A DNA stretch of 64,000 nucleotides, taken from contig NZ_QLLY01000002.1 of the NCBI RefSeq assembly GCF_003259365.1, positions 248,001 to 312,000 on the forward strand. Reading direction: 5' to 3'. The position numbers were made by a program, and so were the translations under genes. The notes under the pieces are model-generated. The model did no database searches and had not been told where the DNA came from. It was given only the letters and a program-made list of their open reading frames with translations. This DNA is from Streptomyces sp. PsTaAH-137 (GTDB taxonomy: Bacteria > Actinomycetota > Actinomycetes > Streptomycetales > Streptomycetaceae). This document shows, piece after piece, positions 35,015 through 44,210 of the stretch (its first letter is position 1; each line of letters starts with the position of its first letter).

Positions 35015-36787
35015 ATGGCGGTTTCCGTATCCCTTCCGGCGCTCGGTGAGAGCGTCACCGAGGGCACTGTCACCCGCTGGCTGAAGGCGGAGGGCGAGCG
35101 CGTCGAGGTCGACGAGCCGCTGCTCGAGGTCTCGACCGACAAGGTCGACACCGAGATCCCCTCCCCCGCCGCCGGCGTCCTGGCCTCCATCAAGGTCGCC
35201 GAGGACGAGACGGTCGAGGTCGGCGCCGAGCTGGCCGTCATCGACGACGGCTCGGGCGCCCCCGCCCCCCAGGAGGCCCCGCAGCAGGAGGCCGCTCCCG
35301 CCGCCGAGGCCCCCGCCCCGGCCCAGGAGCAGCCCGCCCCCGCGCAGGAGGCCCCCGCCGCGGCCTCCGGCGGTTCCGCCGAGGGCACCGACGTGACGCT
35401 GCCCGCCCTGGGCGAGTCCGTCACCGAGGGCACCGTGACCCGCTGGCTGAAGGAGGTCGGCGAGGAGGTCGCGGAGGACGAGCCCCTGCTCGAGGTCTCC
35501 ACCGACAAGGTCGACACCGAGATCCCCTCCCCCGTCGCCGGCGTTCTCCTGGAGATCGTCGTCGGTGAGGACGAGACCGCCGAGGTCGGCGCCAAGCTCG
35601 CCGTCATCGGCGCTCCCGGTGCCGCTCCGGCCGCCGCCGCCCCGGCTGCTCCGGCCGCCCCGGCTCCGGCGCAGGAGGCCCCGGCCGCTCCGGCGCAGCC
35701 CGCCGCCCAGGCTCCGGCCCCCGCGGCTCCGGCCGCTCCGGCCGCCGCCCCGGCTCCGGCTGCCCCGGCCGCTCCGGCCCCGGCTCCCGCCCCGGCCGCG
35801 CCGCAGGCCCCGGCCGCCCCGGCCAAGCCCGCGCCCGCCGCCACCCCGGCGGACGACGGTGCCTACGTGACCCCGCTGGTGCGCAAGCTGGCGTCCGAGC
35901 AGGGCGTGGACCTGTCCAGCGTCCAGGGCTCCGGCGTCGGTGGCCGGATCCGCAAGCAGGACGTCATCGCCGCCGCCGAGGCCGCCAAGGCCGCCGCTCC
36001 GGCCCCCGCCGCCGCTGCCGCCCCGGCCGCCGCGTCGAAGGCCCCGGCCCTGGAGGTCTCTCCCCTCCGCGGCCAGACGGTCAAGCTGCCGCGCATCCGC
36101 AAGGCCATCGCGGACAACATGCACAAGGCGCTGCAGGAGCAGGCTCAGCTGTCCTCGGTCATCGAGGTCGACATCACCAAGCTGATGAAGCTCCGCAACA
36201 AGGCCAAGGACGGCTTCGCCGCCCGCGAGGGCGTCAAGCTCTCCCCGATGCCGTTCTTCGTCAAGGCCGCCGTCCAGGCGCTGAAGGCCCACCCGGTCAT
36301 CAACGCCCGCCTGAACTACGACGAGGGCACCATCACCTACTTCGACTCCGAGAACGTCGGCATCGCCGTCGACTCGGAGAAGGGCCTGATGACCCCGGTC
36401 ATCAAGGGTGCCGGTGACCTGAACATCGCGGGCATCGCCAAGAAGACCGCGGAGCTGGCCAACAAGGTCCGCACGAACAAGATCGCCCCGGACGACCTGT
36501 CGGGCGCCACCTTCACGATCTCCAACACGGGCTCGCGCGGTGCGCTCTTCGACACGGTCATCGTGCCGCCGAACCAGGTCGCCATCCTGGGCATCGGTGC
36601 CACGGTCAAGCGCCCGGTCGTCGTCTCCGACCCGGAGCTCGGTGACACGATCGCCGTCCGTGACATGACGTACGTGACGCTCTCCTACGACCACCGTCTG
36701 GTGGACGGCGCGGACGCCGCCCGCTACCTGACCACGGTCAAGCAGATCCTCGAGGCCGGCGAGTTCACCGCCGAGCTGGGTCTGTAA
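35015..36787 (+). CDS. sucB: 2-oxo acid dehydrogenase E2 (dihydrolipoamide acyltransferase) with two lipoyl domains
   Basis: This 590-residue protein has two near-identical lipoyl domains with lipoylated lysines at Lys43 and Lys165 (both STDKVDTE). An Ala/Pro-rich linker of about 80 residues, a peripheral-subunit-binding domain (about 287-322) and a catalytic domain follow, ending with the HRLVDG motif (His560, Asp564). In actinobacteria this protein serves as E2 of pyruvate dehydrogenase as well as, possibly, of the 2-oxoglutarate complex. The sucB symbol follows usual Streptomyces annotation; aceF would also fit given aceE nearby. A GGAG site precedes the ATG. Confidence 0.94.
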   Translation: MAVSVSLPALGESVTEGTVTRWLKAEGERVEVDEPLLEVSTDKVDTEIPSPAAGVLASIKVAEDETVEVGAELAVIDDGSGAPAPQEAPQQEAAPAAEAPAPAQEQPAPAQEAPAAASGGSAEGTDVTLPALGESVTEGTVTRWLKEVGEEVAEDEPLLEVSTDKVDTEIPSPVAGVLLEIVVGEDETAEVGAKLAVIGAPGAAPAAAAPAAPAAPAPAQEAPAAPAQPAAQAPAPAAPAAPAAAPAPAAPAAPAPAPAPAAPQAPAAPAKPAPAATPADDGAYVTPLVRKLASEQGVDLSSVQGSGVGGRIRKQDVIAAAEAAKAAAPAPAAAAAPAAASKAPALEVSPLRGQTVKLPRIRKAIADNMHKALQEQAQLSSVIEVDITKLMKLRNKAKDGFAAREGVKLSPMPFFVKAAVQALKAHPVINARLNYDEGTITYFDSENVGIAVDSEKGLMTPVIKGAGDLNIAGIAKKTAELANKVRTNKIAPDDLSGATFTISNTGSRGALFDTVIVPPNQVAILGIGATVKRPVVVSDPELGDTIAVRDMTYVTLSYDHRLVDGADAARYLTTVKQILEAGEFTAELGL

Positions 36788-36804
36788 GCGACACCGCACG
36801 CACC

Positions 36805-36843
36805 GAGGCCCCCGTCCGGAGTTCCGCTCCGGGCGGGGGCCTC
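36805..36843 (+). terminator. Terminator of the lpd-sucB unit
   Basis: The inverted repeat GAGGCCCCCG-t-CCGGAG / CTCCGG-g-CGGGGGCCTC lies 18 bases after the E2 stop, with one mismatch. Confidence 0.82.
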
Positions 36844-37026
36844 GTCGTGTCCGCGGCTGCCGCCGCGTGACGCCGCATCAGAATGGGCAGGCGCCCTGTC
36901 GGGCACGTCTCTGTAACCGGCATCACCCGTGGCAAGAGCGACGCTGCCCTTTCTGTCCAGGGGCCCGGCCGTATTGTCTAAGGGTCCCTGCCGAGCCACC
37001 GGGTCCGTACAGCCGAGGAGCCCCCC

Positions 37027-37650
37027 ATGACCGCGCCCGTCATCCACTCGCTGCGCGAGCAGATCCGCGAGCACATCGTGGAGGGGATCGTCAGCGGCCG
37101 CTGGAAGCCGGGCGAGCGGATCGTGGAGCGCCGCATCGCCACCGAGCTGGAGGTCAGCCAGACGCCCGTACGGGAGGCCCTGCGGGAGCTGGAGTCGCTG
37201 CGGCTGATCGAGTCGGCGCCGAACAAGGGCGTGCGCGTACGGAACCTCTCCGCGGCGGACCTGGAGGAGAGCTACCCGGTGCGCGCGGGCCTGGAGGCCA
37301 TCGCGGCCGAGCTGGCCGCCGAGCGGCTGGCCGGGGACTGCTCCGCGCTGGAGCCGCACGTCGCCGCGCTGTACGTCGCCGACCAGGAGGCCGACGGGAC
37401 CGCCCAGGTGCGGCACACCGTGGGTTTTCACCGGGAGATGGTGCGGGCCGCCGGGAACTCGGTACTGCTGCACACCTGGGAGGGGCTCGGCATCGAGGTG
37501 TTCACGGCGCTGTCCATCCGGTGGCTGGGGACGGTGCAGCAGTCGTACGCCGAGGAGCACGCGGATCTCGTCGCCGCCTTTCAGCGGCGTGATCCGGATA
37601 TTGCCGCGCTGGTCAAGGCGCATGTTCTCGGGTGTGCCCCGCGCGCGTGA
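37027..37650 (+). CDS. GntR-family regulator (FadR subfamily)
   Basis: This 207-residue protein has an N-terminal winged helix (about 8-70; RIATELEVSQTPVREALRELE) and a C-terminal all-helical FCD domain in which the metal/effector pocket residues would lie (HTVGFHREMV, NSVLL). FadR-type regulators bind organic acids. It lies directly upstream of aceE in the same direction, and a perfect palindrome sits between them. By analogy with PdhR it may sense pyruvate and control aceE, but this is inference from position. Confidence 0.88.
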   Translation: MTAPVIHSLREQIREHIVEGIVSGRWKPGERIVERRIATELEVSQTPVREALRELESLRLIESAPNKGVRVRNLSAADLEESYPVRAGLEAIAAELAAERLAGDCSALEPHVAALYVADQEADGTAQVRHTVGFHREMVRAAGNSVLLHTWEGLGIEVFTALSIRWLGTVQQSYAEEHADLVAAFQRRDPDIAALVKAHVLGCAPRA

Positions 37651-37700
37651 GCTGCGTCTCGTCTGCCGTGTGCGGTGCGTCGCAGAGTGATCGCCGTATG

Positions 37701-37742
37701 TGGCTGGTCGCGCAGTTCCCCGCGCCCCTTACGGGGCACGGA
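37701..37742 (-). repeat. Dispersed GC-rich repeat
   Basis: This is a reverse copy (TGGCTGGTCGCGCAGTTCCC, then CGCGCCCCTTACGGGGC) in the gap between the GntR gene and aceE. A small self-complementary GGGGCACGGAGTGCCCC follows it. Confidence 0.85.
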
Positions 37743-37808
37743 GTGCCCCGTACCCGGGCACGCTGTGCCTACTTTCTTGATCTGAAGAGGTTTTGCCCTT
37801 CAACCCTT

Positions 37809-37825
37809 TGATCGATCATCGATCA
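37809..37825. promoter_or_regulatory. Perfect palindrome upstream of aceE, candidate GntR operator
   Basis: TGATCGAT-C-ATCGATCA is an exact 8-base inverted repeat around one base. It is AT-richer than its surroundings and lies 109 bases before the aceE start. An additional TTGATC half-site-like sequence occurs 30 bases upstream (37777-37783). The adjacent GntR gene is the obvious candidate binder. Confidence 0.55.
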
Positions 37826-37933
37826 GGGAGTTACAGTCGCCGACGGGTCCCCACCGGGACCTCGCCCTGTCCTGCCAAAGACAAAGGGCACCCCAACCCC
37901 ACCCCCTTCGACTCAGGAAGGCGTGCGGCGACT

Positions 37934-40639
37934 ATGACCGACCCCATGCGCATCCAGCCGAGCGAGCTCGACCAGCTCCCGGACCGCGACCCCGAGGAGA
38001 CCGCCGAGTGGCAGGCCTCCCTGGACGCCGTTACCAAGGCGGCCGGGCCGCACCGTGCCGCGCAGCTGATGCGGCGCACGCTGGAGCGCGGCGAGGCCGG
38101 CGGCCTGCCGCTGCCCAAGCTCCTGTCGACCGAGTACATCAACTCGATCCCCACCTCCGCCGAGCCGGACTTCCCCGGTGACGAGGAGATGGAAGCCAAG
38201 ATCACCGCGTACAACCGCTGGAATGCGGCCGCGATGGTGACGCGCGGCAGCAAGCACGGCGTCGGCGGCCACATCGCCACCTTCGCCTCGGCGGCCTGGC
38301 TGTACGAGACCGGCTTCAACCACTTCTTCCGCGGGAAGGAGGGCGACGGCTCCGGCGACCAGCTGTACATCCAGGGCCACGCGTCGCCCGGCATCTACGC
38401 CCGCGCCTTCCTCGACGGCCGCCTCTCCGAGGCGCAGCTCGACAACTTCCGCCGCGAGGCGGGGGGCAACGGCCTGCCGTCGTACCCGCACCCGCGCCGC
38501 CTGCCGTGGCTGTGGGAGTTCCCGACCGTGTCCATGGGCCTCGGCCCGCTCTCCGCGATCTACCAGGCGCGGTTCAACCGCTACCTGACCGCGCGGAACA
38601 TCAAGGACACGTCGAACTCGCACGTCTGGGCCTTCCTCGGCGACGGCGAGATGGACGAGCCCGAGTCGACCTCGGCGCTCACGCTCGCCGCCCGCGAGGG
38701 TCTCGACAACCTGACGTTCGTCATCAACTGCAACCTGCAGCGCCTGGACGGCCCGGTCCGTCCGAACTTCCGCGTGGTGCAGGAGCTGGAGGCGCAGTTC
38801 CGCGGCTCCGGCTGGAACGTCATCAAGTCGATGTGGGGCAACGCGTGGGACGAGCTGTTCCAGCTCGACACCACCGGCGCGCTCCAGGAGCGGCTCCGTG
38901 AGGTCCCGGACGCCCAGTTCCAGACGTACCAGACGCGCGACGTCGCCTACATCCGCGAGAACTTCTTCGGCACGAGCCCGGCGCTGATCGAGCTCGCGAA
39001 GGTCCTGTCCGACGACAAGATCTCCGAGTGCTTCCACGTCTCGCGCGGCGGCCACGAGCCCCGCAAGGTGTACGCGGCGTACAAGGCGGCCGTCGAGCAC
39101 AAGGGCGCCCCGACGGTCATCCTGACCCAGACCGTCAAGGGCTTCACGCTCGGCAAGGGCTTCGAGTCCAAGAACGCCAACCACCAGATGAAGAAGCTGA
39201 CGATCGACGAGTTCAAGGGCATGCGTGACCTCCTTGACCTGCCGATCCCGGACAGCCGCTTCGAGGACGGTGTCGTTCCGTACGCGCGTCCCTCCGAGGG
39301 CTCGCCCGAGCTGCGCTACCTCGCCGAGCGCCGTGCCGCCCTGGGCGGTCCGGCCCCGGCCCGCCGTACGCAGCCGCTGGCGCCGCTGCCCGCCCCCGCC
39401 GACAAGGCGTTCGCCTCGTTCGACAAGGGCTCCGGCTCGCAGTCCGTCGCCTCGACGATGGCGCTCGTCCGGCTCCTGAAGGACCTCGTACGGGACAAGA
39501 CGTCCGGCAAGCGCTGGGTGCCGATCATTCCCGACGAGGCGCGCACCTTCGGCATGGAGTCGCTGTTCCCGTCGCTGGGCCTGTACTCGCCCAAGGGCCA
39601 GACGTACGACCCGGTCGACCGTGACCAGCTCATGTACTACAAGGAGTCCGAGTCGGGCCAGATCCTCAACGAGGGGATCAACGAGGCGGGCTCGCTGGCC
39701 GACTTCATCGCCGCCGCCACGTCGTACTCGACGCACGGCGAGCAGATGATCCCGCTGTACATCTTCTACTCGATGTTCGGCTGGCAGCGCACCGGCGACC
39801 AGTTCTGGCAGCTCGCCGACCAGATGGGCCGCGGCTTCGTCGTCGGCGCCACCGCCGGCCGGACGACGCTGACCGGTGAGGGCCTCCAGCACGCGGACGG
39901 CCACTCGCCGATGATCGCGGCGACCAACCCGGCGGCCCTGAGCTACGACCCGGCCTTCGCCTACGAGATCGCCACGATCATGAAGGAGGGCCTGCGCCGT
40001 ATGTACGGCGAGGCCAAGCCGGGCGAGGACCAGGACGTCTTCTACTACCTGACGGTCTACAACGAGCCGATGCCGCAGCCGGCGAAGCCGTCGGTGGCCG
40101 GTCTGGACGAGGCCATCATCAAGGGCCTCTACCGGTTCAACACGGCGGAGACCGCGGGGGTGGACGTGGCGGCCGCGAACGCGCCGCGCATCAACCTCAT
40201 CGGTTCCGGTACGGCCATCCACTGGACCCTCAAGGCGCAGCAGCTGCTCGCCGAGGAGTGGGGCGTCGCCGCGGACGTGTGGTCGGCCACCTCGTGGACC
40301 GAGCTGCGTCGTGACGCCCTTGAGGCGGACGAGGCGCTGCTCAAGGGCGAGGAGCGGATCCCGTACGTGCGTCAGGCGCTCGCCGGTGCGCAGGGCCCGG
40401 TGCTTGCCGTGTCCGACTACATGCGCCAGGTTCCCGACCAGATCGCGCAGTGGGTCGAGCAGGACTACACCTCGCTCGGCGCGGACGGCTTCGGCCTCTC
40501 CGACACCCGTGAGGACGCGCGCCGTCACTTCGGCGTCGACGCCGAGTCGATCGTCGTCGCGGCCCTCGCCCAGCTCGCCCGCCGCGGCGAGGTCAAGGCG
40601 ACGGCCGTGAAGGAGGCGCGCGAGCGCTACGGCCTGTAG
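37934..40639 (+). CDS. aceE: Pyruvate dehydrogenase E1, homodimeric type
   Basis: The ATG at 37934 gives 901 residues, the size of homodimeric E1. The thiamine-diphosphate motif GDGEMDEPES...NLTFVINCNLQ is present near residues 235-275, and HVSRGGHEP and GEGLQHADGHS are family segments. E1 decarboxylates pyruvate and acetylates the lipoyl domains of E2, encoded 1.1 kb upstream. An in-frame second ATG at 37946 is possible; AGGAAGG lies 12 bases before the first. The gene has its own promoter region, with a palindrome, and its own hairpin terminator. Confidence 0.95.
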   Translation: MTDPMRIQPSELDQLPDRDPEETAEWQASLDAVTKAAGPHRAAQLMRRTLERGEAGGLPLPKLLSTEYINSIPTSAEPDFPGDEEMEAKITAYNRWNAAAMVTRGSKHGVGGHIATFASAAWLYETGFNHFFRGKEGDGSGDQLYIQGHASPGIYARAFLDGRLSEAQLDNFRREAGGNGLPSYPHPRRLPWLWEFPTVSMGLGPLSAIYQARFNRYLTARNIKDTSNSHVWAFLGDGEMDEPESTSALTLAAREGLDNLTFVINCNLQRLDGPVRPNFRVVQELEAQFRGSGWNVIKSMWGNAWDELFQLDTTGALQERLREVPDAQFQTYQTRDVAYIRENFFGTSPALIELAKVLSDDKISECFHVSRGGHEPRKVYAAYKAAVEHKGAPTVILTQTVKGFTLGKGFESKNANHQMKKLTIDEFKGMRDLLDLPIPDSRFEDGVVPYARPSEGSPELRYLAERRAALGGPAPARRTQPLAPLPAPADKAFASFDKGSGSQSVASTMALVRLLKDLVRDKTSGKRWVPIIPDEARTFGMESLFPSLGLYSPKGQTYDPVDRDQLMYYKESESGQILNEGINEAGSLADFIAAATSYSTHGEQMIPLYIFYSMFGWQRTGDQFWQLADQMGRGFVVGATAGRTTLTGEGLQHADGHSPMIAATNPAALSYDPAFAYEIATIMKEGLRRMYGEAKPGEDQDVFYYLTVYNEPMPQPAKPSVAGLDEAIIKGLYRFNTAETAGVDVAAANAPRINLIGSGTAIHWTLKAQQLLAEEWGVAADVWSATSWTELRRDALEADEALLKGEERIPYVRQALAGAQGPVLAVSDYMRQVPDQIAQWVEQDYTSLGADGFGLSDTREDARRHFGVDAESIVVAALAQLARRGEVKATAVKEARERYGL

Positions 40640-40657
40640 GACCTGTTGTTGTTGGTG

Positions 40658-40684
40658 ACGCCCCCGCCCCTGTGGCGGGGGCGT
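40658..40684 (+). terminator. Terminator of aceE
   Basis: ACGCCCCCGCC and its complement flank a 5-base loop, followed by TGTCGT. Confidence 0.85.
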
Positions 40685-40712
40685 TGTCGTACCCGGGCGG
40701 CATGATGGCGGC

Positions 40713-41690
40713 ATGCGTGCTGCCCGCCTGATCAAGATGGTGCTCCTGCTCCAGTCGCGGCCGACGATGACCGCGGCGGAGCTGGCGCGCGAGCTGGAGG
40801 TCTCCGAGCGCACGGTCACGCGGGACGCGCAGGCGCTGAGCGAGGCGGGCGTGCCGGTGTACGCGGACCGCGGCCGGGCGGGCGGCTACCGGCTGATCGG
40901 CGGCTACCGCACCCGGCTGACGGGGCTCGCGCGCACCGAGGCGGAGGCGCTGTTCCTGTCCGGGGTGCCGGGCGCGCTGCGCGAGATGGGCCTGGACGAC
41001 GCGGCGTCGGCGGCCCGGCTGAAGGTGTCGGCGGCGCTGCTGCCGTCTTTGCGGGACGCGTCGCGGACGGCGGCTCAGCGGTTCCATCTGGACGCTCCCG
41101 GCTGGTTCCACGAGCCGGAGCCGCCCGAGCTGCTGCCCTCCGTCGCCGAGGCGGTCTGGGACGACCTGGTGCTGAGGGTCTCGTACGGCAGGCGGGACAC
41201 CGTGGTGGAGCGGGAGCTCGAACCGTACGGGCTCGTGCTGAAGGCCGGGGTCTGGTACCTGGCGGCGCGGGTGCGCGACGGCTCGTTCGGCTTCCGGGTG
41301 TACCGCATCGACCGGTTCCTGTCGGTGGCGGTGCCGGCCGACGCCCGGCGCTTCGCGCGGGACGCCGGGTTCGAGCTGCCCGTGTTCTGGGCGGAGCGGG
41401 CCGACGAGTTCGCCCGGGCGATCCTGGGGACCGAGGTCGTGGTGCGGCTGACGGCCGCGGGCGTACGGCAGCTGCCGTACGTCACCGGGCGGGTGTCCGC
41501 GCGGGAGGCCCTCGCCACGGCCGTACAGGAGGCCGACGGGCGGGTGAGCGTGACCCTGCCGGTGGAGTCGGAGGACGTGGCGTTCACGCAGCTCATGGGG
41601 CTCGGGCCGGAGGTGGAGGTGGTGGCTCCGGGGGCGTTGCGGGAGCGGTTCGCGGCTGCGGTACGGCGGATGAGCGGGTGGTACGGGTGA
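40713..41690 (+). CDS. WYL-domain helix-turn-helix regulator
   Basis: The protein has 325 residues. An N-terminal HTH_11-type domain (about 1-62; MTAAELARELEVSERTVTRD) precedes a WYL domain whose core runs through VWYLAARVRDGSFGFRVYRIDR (about 188-210) and a C-terminal extension. WYL proteins bind nucleic acids or nucleotides and act as sensors in stress and defence regulation. No defence genes adjoin it. It is 73 bases after aceE and behind that gene's terminator, so it probably has its own promoter. Confidence 0.9.
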   Translation: MRAARLIKMVLLLQSRPTMTAAELARELEVSERTVTRDAQALSEAGVPVYADRGRAGGYRLIGGYRTRLTGLARTEAEALFLSGVPGALREMGLDDAASAARLKVSAALLPSLRDASRTAAQRFHLDAPGWFHEPEPPELLPSVAEAVWDDLVLRVSYGRRDTVVERELEPYGLVLKAGVWYLAARVRDGSFGFRVYRIDRFLSVAVPADARRFARDAGFELPVFWAERADEFARAILGTEVVVRLTAAGVRQLPYVTGRVSAREALATAVQEADGRVSVTLPVESEDVAFTQLMGLGPEVEVVAPGALRERFAAAVRRMSGWYG

Positions 41691-41787
41691 GCGGCGGGTG
41701 CCCTGGGCATGTGCATGCGTAACGAAGTGGCGTTCCTCGTCCGCTCCGCGTGCGCCCCCAGGGCCCAGGGCAGATGCTTGACCCGTG

Positions 41788-42303
41788 ATGGACGAGACCG
41801 AGTTCTGGGAGATCGTGGACAGCACCCGCGAGGCCGCCGAGGGCGACCCCGAGGACCATGCCGAGCTGCTCGTCGACAGACTGCTGCAGTCCGATCCCGA
41901 CGCGGTGCTCGATTTCGCCCGTCACTTCGAGTCGCGCTACAACCGGGCGTACCGGTGGGATCTGTGGGGCGCGGCCTGGGTGCTGCTCGGCGGCGCCAGT
42001 GACGACTCGTTCGACTTCTTCCGGTGCTGGCTGATCGGGCAGGGCCGGGAGGTCTTCGAGGGGGCGCTGCACGATCCGGACTCGCTCGCCGAGCTGTTGC
42101 ACGACTTCGACGACGAGGTGGACGGGGACGGGGAAGAGCTCGGGTACGCCGCCGACGAGGCCTACGAGGAACTGACCGGCACCGTCGCCGCCGACCTCGG
42201 CATCCCCCCGGCCCCGCCCGAACCGGAGGGCACCCCGATCGACTTCGAGAACCCGTCGACCCTGGCAACCCTGTACCCCCGCCTGACGGACCGCTTCGGA
42301 TAG
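41788..42303 (+). CDS. DUF4240 family protein
   Basis: This 171-residue acidic soluble protein begins MDETEFWEIVDSTREAA and contains YRWDLWGAAWVLLGGASDDSFDFFRCWLI, both typical of DUF4240. A GTG immediately precedes the ATG and is an alternative start. There is no signal or membrane segment. The function of the family is unknown. It is 94 bases after the WYL gene in the same direction. Confidence 0.82.
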   Translation: MDETEFWEIVDSTREAAEGDPEDHAELLVDRLLQSDPDAVLDFARHFESRYNRAYRWDLWGAAWVLLGGASDDSFDFFRCWLIGQGREVFEGALHDPDSLAELLHDFDDEVDGDGEELGYAADEAYEELTGTVAADLGIPPAPPEPEGTPIDFENPSTLATLYPRLTDRFG

Positions 42304-42689
42304 CCCCCGGGTGCGGCCCGGTGGGGGGTGATCGCGCAGTTCCCCGCGCCCCTGGGTTGTCTTTCGGGTGCGGCCCGGTGGCCGCTTCCCGCGCAGTTCC
42401 CCGCGCCCCTGGGTCGTCCTTCGGGTGCGCCACCGTCGTGGCTGGTCGCGCAGTTCCCCGCGCCCCTGAGGCAGGCGCTTCGCGCCGCCTCCCCTTGAGG
42501 CTGCGCTTCGCGCGCCTCCCGATAGGGTCGCGGTGGCGCGCCTCCCGATAGGGCCGCCGTGGCGCGCCTCTCTGATACGGCCGCCATGGCGCGCCTCTCT
42601 GATGAGATGGCGCACGAAGTGCGCATCTCAGGGGCGCGGGGAACTGCGCGACCAGCCACGACGAGACGCGCACCCGCCCGCCGGGCGGC
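42304..42689. repeat. Array of dispersed and tandem repeats
   Basis: Three reverse copies of the core repeat lie in tandem at a 52-56 base spacing (cores at about 42331, 42387 and 42439). A palindromic GAGGCAGGCGCTTCGCGCCG module follows, then a 26-27 base tandem repeat of 3.8 units (42511-42610). A GATGGCGCACGAAGTGCGCATC hairpin and one forward core copy (42629-42663) end the array. No gene is visible in these 386 bases. Confidence 0.85.
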
Positions 42690-43577
42690 TCACGCTGCTC
42701 GGATGGCGTCCTCCAAGCCCGGGAACGCGAAATCGAAGCCGGATTCCAGGAGGCGAGTCGGGACGGCGCGGGTGGAGCCGAGAACGTCGCCCGCCATTTC
42801 ACCCAGCACCGTGCGGAGCACCGGCGCGGGGACAGGGAAAAGCGCAGGCCGCCGCAGCACCCGCCCCATGGCAGCGGTCACCTCACGATTGGTGGCCGGA
42901 TGCGGCGCCGTCAGATTCACCGGCCCGGCCAACGACTCCGTGTCCAAAAGATGCCGCAGCGCCGCGACATGATCGTGCAGCGCGATGTACGGCCAGTACT
43001 GCCGCCCGTCCCCGAGCCGCCCCCCGAGCCCGAACTTGAACAGCGGAAAGAGCTTCCCCCAGGCCCCGCCGTCCCGGGAGACGACGAGTCCGGTGCGGGC
43101 GAGCACGGTACGGATCCCGGCCTGATGGGCGGGCGCGGTGGCGGCCTCCCACTCCACGCACACCCCGGGCAGGAACCCGTCCCCGGCCGCCGCGCTCTCG
43201 TCGACGGCCCGCGCCCCGGTGTCGCCGTAGTAGCCGACGGCACTGCCGTTGAGGAAGACGCGGGGCGGCTCGGGCAGCGCGGCCACCGCCTCGGCGAGCA
43301 CGGTGGTGCCCAGGACCCGGCTGTCCCGGATCTCCTGCTTGTACGCCGCGGTCCACCGGTGATCGCCGACACCGGCCCCCGCGAGATTGACGATCGCCTC
43401 GCACCCGGCGAGCCGGGACGCGTCGATCTCACCGCCCTTGGGGTCCCAGCGGACCTCGTCCGCCGCCCGGGGCGCCCGCCGCACCAGCCGCAGCACCTCG
43501 TGCCCGTCACCGGCCAGGGAGCGGACGAGCGCCGAGCCGATGAGTCCTGAGGCGCCTGCCACCGCGATACGTGTCAT
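42690..43577 (-). CDS. TIGR01777-type NAD(P)-dependent epimerase/oxidoreductase
   Basis: The ATG at 43577 gives 295 residues. The Rossmann motif GASGLIGSALVRSL is at residues 8-21 and the SDR-like active region GSAVGYYGDTG is near 112-122. LLPLFK-type and PVNLTAPHPATN segments, with a C-terminal DUF1731-like stretch, fit the TIGR01777/YfcH family. Members bind NADP; the physiological substrate is unknown. It is divergent from the GNAT gene, with 32 bases between starts. Confidence 0.88.
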   Translation of the reverse strand: MTRIAVAGASGLIGSALVRSLAGDGHEVLRLVRRAPRAADEVRWDPKGGEIDASRLAGCEAIVNLAGAGVGDHRWTAAYKQEIRDSRVLGTTVLAEAVAALPEPPRVFLNGSAVGYYGDTGARAVDESAAAGDGFLPGVCVEWEAATAPAHQAGIRTVLARTGLVVSRDGGAWGKLFPLFKFGLGGRLGDGRQYWPYIALHDHVAALRHLLDTESLAGPVNLTAPHPATNREVTAAMGRVLRRPALFPVPAPVLRTVLGEMAGDVLGSTRAVPTRLLESGFDFAFPGLEDAIRAA

Positions 43578-43609
43578 GGTTCCATCCTGCCGGTCATACA
43601 GTGGCCCGC

Positions 43610-44104
43610 ATGTCGCAGCCACAGCCTCGGATACGTTTCGCCGCCCAGGACGACGACGACGCGCTCGGCCGGCTCGACCGCGCGACATGGTCTCCCCTGC
43701 ACGCGGTGACGCCTGCGGCGCGGCAGCCCTACGCGCCGTTCTTCTCCGACCGGTTCGGCCCGCGGGACCACATCGTGGCGGAGCTGGACGGCACCCTGGT
43801 GGGCTACGTACGCCTCGGCTACCCCACGGGGCTCCCGGCGAACGCGCACGTCCGGCAGATCCAGGGCCTCGCCGTCGCCGACGCGGCGCGCGGCCGCGGC
43901 GTGGGCAGGATGCTGGTGCGGGCGGCGATCGGCCAGGCCAGGCGGCAGGGGGCGCGCCGGATCACGCTGCGGGTCCTCGGCCACAACACCCCGGCCCGGG
44001 CGCTGTACGCGTCGGAGGGCTTCGTCGTCGAGGGGGTCCTGCCCGAGGAGTTCCTGCTGGACGGCGCGTACGTGGACGACATCTTCATGGGGCGCCCCCT
44101 TTAG
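43610..44104 (+). CDS. GNAT-family N-acetyltransferase
   Basis: The protein has 164 residues from the ATG at 43610. The acetyl-CoA pyrophosphate loop ADAARGRGVGRMLV is near 93-106, followed by the NTPARALYASEGF motif B. This is a single-domain GNAT likely acting on small amines or protein termini; the substrate cannot be inferred. An open frame reaches upstream but overlaps the divergent gene. It has its own promoter in the short divergent spacer. Confidence 0.87.
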   Translation: MSQPQPRIRFAAQDDDDALGRLDRATWSPLHAVTPAARQPYAPFFSDRFGPRDHIVAELDGTLVGYVRLGYPTGLPANAHVRQIQGLAVADAARGRGVGRMLVRAAIGQARRQGARRITLRVLGHNTPARALYASEGFVVEGVLPEEFLLDGAYVDDIFMGRPL

Positions 44105-44210
44105 GACGCCGGGGACCGGGACGCCGAGAACACCGGTCCGGCCGCCGGTCGGAGGCTGTTTCGGGGTGCCGGTGGTGCCCCGGGGAACGCGGGATGTGAA
44201 CGTAGAGCCC

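Noticed and set aside
37913..40819. A 968-codon frame antisense to aceE
   Set aside because: It has no recognisable domain and mirrors the aceE codons; E1 on the plus strand is complete.
42511..42610. Tandem units that could suggest a CRISPR array
   Set aside because: Units are contiguous without unique spacers, diverge progressively, and no cas gene is present.
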